DNA of 64,000 nt from NCBI RefSeq assembly GCF_001638985.1, contig NW_017265141.1, positions 985,001-1,049,000 of the forward strand, in the 5' to 3' direction. Below, one piece after another: positions 61,001 to 64,000 of the stretch (position 1 is its first letter; each line of letters starts with the position of its first letter). Position numbers and translations under genes: made by a program. The notes under the pieces are model-generated. The model saw only the letters and a list, made by a program, of their open reading frames with translations. It was not told where the DNA came from and did no database searches. Source of the DNA: Phycomyces blakesleeanus NRRL 1555(-). Its lineage: Eukaryota; Mucoromycota; Mucoromycetes; Mucorales; Phycomycetaceae.

Positions 61001-61879
61001 CTACCAGCCACAAGCACTACCTCCTTCCCTCCCTCCTGGCAACACCTCCGCGTTGAAGATGCCTTTCTTGTTGACCCTTCTTTCGACGTTCTCTGCCGTC
61101 GAGCGCCGGCTGATTTCCCACGCAACCCGCTCATATTGCGCAAGTTTTTCAAGAGAGTTGACTCTCGCGACATCTTGCTACAACCTTTCCTTGTTCGCGC
61201 TTTCCTCCCTTCTCATATCCTTCAGCTCAATTACCCTTCCATTCCTTCCCGTTCAGGTTCATCAATCAATGCTAGCCCTTTTGTTTGCGGCCTTTTACCT
61301 GGAATACCGTGGTCCAAGCTGAAACCTCGTATGTATCGTTCTCTTTGTTCCTCTTCTGTTTCTCCTCCCCTGTCGTCTACACTGTCCAGCTCACAATGGC
61401 GAATCTTTTGGAACCTTCCTATACACCACCATGTCCGCAACATCTGGTACCGAGGTCTGCACCACAAATTGTCATCCCGCTCTCTGTTGCATCGCATACT
61501 TCCTGGCCCCTTCCCCACCGACTCTTGCCCCATTTGTGAAGCCTCTACAGACACACCCGACCATTTCCTCTTCTCCTGCCCCCTCAAAATTGACGTTTGG
61601 TCTACATTCTGGCAAGATGTCTTTGGATCTCATCCTACTCTTCCTATACTCCATGATGCATTTTACAACCTGTCTTTCCCCTATACCCGCCCCTCTGATA
61701 TTCACGCCGCCTCTCTCTTTAGCTGTGCCCTTCTGGCGATCTGGCGACATCATTGGTCCACGGTGTTCGACAATACACCTTTTGTATCTTCCACCGTCCT
61801 ATCTACCGCTTCCCGCTTGGTTGCCATATTTAAGGCTGAAAAATCTCTTGATGACCTTGCCTGTTCTCTTGCTACTTAG
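58062..61879 (+). pseudogene. Non-LTR retrotransposon ORF2 (endonuclease and reverse transcriptase), disrupted
   Basis: The first 904 codons are open (58062-60776). They contain an APE-type endonuclease (ISTINCRGLAKL, LALQETHAS, LLGDFNHSY, WSDHFLVSA) and a reverse transcriptase: LLPKKGDLTSLKNWRPIALI, GFVRGRFIADN, LLLDQEKAYDRVH, RGLRQGDPLSPVLFN and the catalytic AYADDVIVF with Y699-A-D-D702. A TGA at 60774-60776 then interrupts a frame that stays open beyond it to a run of 27 C at 60848-60874. After the C run the coding continues in another frame to 61879, including a C-terminal zinc-binding-type motif (CPICEASTDTPDHFLFSCP). So one stop and one frame change separate the C-terminal domain from the enzyme. 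Confidence 0.88.
60848..60874 (+). repeat. 27-bp poly-C tract in ORF2
   Basis: An uninterrupted run of 27 C within the 3' part of ORF2. The coding frame differs on its two sides, so the tract length has drifted or was misread. Confidence 0.9.
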
Positions 61880-61928
61880 CTCTACCTTTAGTTTTCCTTC
61901 TTACATATACACCTCAAAAAAATATATA

Positions 61929-61943
61929 TATATTACACTACGC
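61929..61943 (+). repeat. Right copy of 15-bp target-site duplication
   Basis: TATATTACACTACGC follows the A/TA tail of the retrotransposon and is identical to 56731-56745. Confidence 0.92.
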
Positions 61944-62534
61944 CAAAAAAAATAGGAGTTTTAGAGGTGGTTTCACAGGTGGTTCCGGAGGGGAAGCCAG
62001 GGCGCGTTTTGTGTCCTCCCCCCTTTTTTCCAACCCTGAGTTCATGTGCATTTTAATACATCTCCGCTTACCGGTAGTTTTAAGATTCTATTAATATATT
62101 GATAACCTTTTCTTTTGCTAATATTTGTCTTTCAATTGGACAAAACTTCTTTAAGTATAGTTGAAATATTATATGCCATTGGTTACTACTAATTCATTGT
62201 TCTTTTAATTTAGATTCTTTTAAATATTTCTTGCTTAATCATTGTTTTTATTGGATAAGACATAATTGCACTGTAGTGTATTTTATAAAAATACATTTTT
62301 ATTGGTTTCTCAAATGGATATATTTTTTATTTATCGTTTTTATTGGTTATTACACTACACAATTACATTTTATATATCACTTTTATTGGCTGTTATGATA
62401 GACATTACATTTTATACATCATTTTTATTGGTTATAAACAGTCAAATACATCATATACTTCCAATATTAAATATACTACTTTACACTGCAGTGGATAGTT
62501 ACTTACAATTGCCTCCTTTGACGGTCTTTCCAGA
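61944..62534. other. Left non-coding region of the CACTA element
   Basis: After the terminus comes a GC-richer piece with GGAGTTTTAGAGGTGG and TTTCACAGGTGGTTCCGGAG-like units (61950-62040), then AT-rich DNA with the subterminal repeats. No complete coding exon is resolved before 62535. Confidence 0.6.
62245..62431 (+). repeat. Subterminal repeats with core TTTTTATTGG
   Basis: The core occurs at 62245, 62296, 62337 and 62422, with a one-base variant at 62380, giving spacings of 51, 41, 43 and 42 bp. The flanks also repeat (ACATTTTATAYATCA before the last two). In CACTA elements such arrays bind the element-encoded TNPA-like protein. Confidence 0.8.
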
Positions 62535-62609
62535 GATGACTGACTCTTGCAATGGATGCCCAATTTTGATGGCATCTGGTGAAATCTATACCAACCCTCT
62601 TAAGCATGT

Positions 62610-64000
62610 TTGCATGTTTATTGCAAATCATTGTTCGATCACATCGCTGGTGAGAATCCAATTCCTGCCAGCACAATGATACAGCTTCCTCTGGGTAGAC
62701 AGCTTGCAGTTGCTTTGGCCAACGACCGCACCAGAAAAGAGATGTTGTATCGCCACCATCATACGCAAAAGGCTGATGGCAGCATTTCCGATGTCTTTGA
62801 CGGACAGGCATACCAGTCAAAGAAGCATCTTTTCTCGGGTGAAAACGACATCGCCATTTCGCTGTCTGTTGATGGGTTTGCTCCCCATAGTGTTCCGGGT
62901 TCGGTAACCATTGTCCACGTTACCAACCTCAACCTTCCCCCAATGATCCGCTACGAGCGCAGCCGTATGATCCAAGTCGCGATCATCCCTGGTCCCAAAG
63001 CACCCGCCGACTTCTGGTCATTCCTGGAGCCTGTTCTGAAAGAACTTCGGATTCTCCAAGCCGGTGGAATGGTTGTGAAGACACCATCTGGAGATATTAG
63101 TGCAAAAGTCCATGTACTAATGACAACTGGCGACATCCCAGTTCTGGGAAAGATGGCTTGTCATGTGGGCCATATGAGTAAGGATGGCTGCCGCATCTGC
63201 CACGTTGTGGGTCAATCTCCTGGCCATGGCCAATATTTCCGAATGTCATCTGCCATCACCATGCGCACACCGGAAAGTTTCAAGCACTTTGATGAGGTGG
63301 CCTCATCCAGCAAAAAAGGGTTAACTGGCCAATCTCCCTTCTCCTTACTGGATTCCTTCTCTGGTCCGTTCTTCTTTGCATTGGATGAAATGCACGGCAT
63401 TTGCCACGGCATTGGCAAACAGGTCTGGGGGCTCGTGTGTGGCAAGTATGGAAAAGATCATCCTCTCTCTCTCTCCCTTGCTGCTCAGAAAGAAATTGGT
63501 ACTGCCATGGTGTCAACCAGAAGAAGTATTCCGACATCTTTCCACGGTGCATGGATCAACATCGCAACAAGATCAGGGTACTTCCGGGCTGTGGACTGGG
63601 CTGACTTCATCTTGTTTGTTATCCCCACGCTTGTGGCAGAGCGTGTCCGTGACCAAGCTGCCCGTAAGGCATTGCTTGACCTGGTGCAGACATGCAACCT
63701 ACTCATGAGCTGGGAGTTATCAGCAGAGGAGAAAACCTTGATCAAAACGTAAGCTTTAATTATAATTAATATTATTATTTTATAACTTGTGTTAACTTAT
63801 CTTTTTTTTTTAGAAATCTCGTCGCATGGAATGCGTATCTGGAAGCCTCGCTAGCTAAAGGAGAGGTCCAGCTCAAGGTCTTTACGATCAACCAGCACCT
63901 CCTGCAGCACTATCCCGCAATGATAGAAGCGTATGGTCCCCCCAGAGCGTATAGTGCACGATCTGTCGAGAGGACGATTGGGGAATACTCGCGAGCAATA
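62610..64000 (+). CDS. CACTA Tnp2-type transposase, partial
   Basis: Open coding from about 62610 to 63748, an intron (gtaagc...ttttag, 63749-63813), then a second exon from 63814 to the window end. Family landmarks are DVFDGQAYQSKK, DIAISLSVDGFAPHSV, NLNLPPMIRYERSRMI, IIPGPKAPADFWSFLEPVL, the CHVGHMSKDGCRICH zinc-type motif and FALDEMHGICHGIGK, with D of DEMHG a likely catalytic residue. It should cut the CACTA ends. No ATG opens this frame: the start is probably on an earlier exon or in the frame that reads MTDSCNGCPILMASGEIY from 62535, so the 5' end is unresolved. The C-terminus lies outside the window. Confidence 0.82.

Larger units (their letters stand above)
56746..61928 (+). mobile_element. 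Non-LTR (LINE-type) retrotransposon, about 5.18 kb
   Basis: Flanked by a perfect 15-bp target-site duplication (56731-56745 and 61929-61943). It contains ORF1 with zinc knuckles, ORF2 with APE-type endonuclease and reverse transcriptase, a short 3' end after the ORF2 stop region (from 61880) and an A/TA tail (AAAAAAATATATA). It is GC-richer than its surroundings. The element begins at the ORF1 ATG with no 5' UTR, so it is either 5'-truncated or inserted at a fixed point. Domain order fits the L1/Tx1-like non-LTR group. ORF2 has a stop and a frame change, so this copy is probably inactive. Confidence 0.93.
61936..64000 (+). mobile_element. CACTA (En/Spm) DNA transposon, left end and transposase; continues past window
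   Basis: The element starts CACTACGCCAAAAAAAATAG at 61936, a typical CACTA terminus; the preceding TTA may be its 3-bp target-site duplication. A duplicated fragment of this terminus (CACTACGC at 56738-56745) lies on the far side of the inserted retrotransposon. The element holds subterminal repeats and a Tnp2-type transposase gene that runs to the window edge. The right terminus is not in the window, so completeness is unknown. Confidence 0.85.

Noticed and set aside
1..64000. tRNA, rRNA or CRISPR features
   Set aside because: No tRNA B-box with a matching cloverleaf, no rRNA-like stretch and no spaced direct repeats with unique spacers were noticed by eye; the subterminal repeats at 62245-62431 belong to the CACTA element.

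Overview
The window is nuclear DNA of a fungus, most likely an early-diverging (Mucoromycota-type) one. Nearly every gene is broken by short introns (about 48-130 bp) with GT-AG or GC-AG borders. Intergenic DNA is very AT-rich and full of TA-, TTA- and GATA-type low-complexity runs. The proteins are ordinary eukaryotic housekeeping products, including WDR53 and TBL1/TBL1XR1 relatives that ascomycete yeasts lack or have diverged. The lineage call is an inference from gene content and style; no rRNA is present to settle it. Exon junctions were worked out by hand from splice motifs, reading phase and family conservation.

Bases 1-41000 are the gene-rich part. In order: a coiled-coil protein (+), a serine-rich small protein (-), a very short Nup93/Nic96 N-terminal-like protein (-), lipoyl synthase (+), a LACTB2-type metallo-beta-lactamase-fold hydrolase (+), casein kinase I (+), a WDR53-like WD40 protein (+), a myotubularin phosphatase (+), mitochondrial ArgJ/ornithine acetyltransferase (+), ribosomal protein S5/uS7 (-), a short oxysterol-binding protein (+), a TBL1-type LisH/WD40 corepressor subunit (-), mitochondrial GrpE (+), ribosomal protein S21 (+), SRP9 (-), an unknown protein (-), a secreted GH17 glucanase (+), mitochondrial ribosomal protein mS35 (-), the PIG-M GPI mannosyltransferase (+) and a 90-aa single-pass membrane protein (-). 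Several act in mitochondria (LIAS, ArgJ, GrpE, mS35); others serve membrane lipid and GPI biology (MTM, OSBP, PIG-M, a predicted palmitoylated CK1). They do not form one pathway.

Bases 41000-56700 are gene-poor. They hold a 76-aa CYSTM protein, a 273-bp MITE with PIF/Harbinger-like ends, a 3.84-kb PIF/Harbinger element (transposase plus a second SANT/Myb-like ORF carrying an in-frame stop), an orphan coding-like exon beside that element, and an anion:cation-symporter-family MFS transporter (-).

Bases 56731-64000 are nested transposons. A non-LTR retrotransposon (ORF1 with zinc knuckles; ORF2 with endonuclease and reverse transcriptase, broken by a stop and a 27-C tract) sits inside the first bases of a CACTA (En/Spm) element. 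A 15-bp target-site duplication flanks it and includes the CACTA terminus. The CACTA element continues with subterminal repeats and a Tnp2-type transposase that runs off the window. Six introns across four genes start with GC instead of GT, out of about 78 modelled, which is unusually many.
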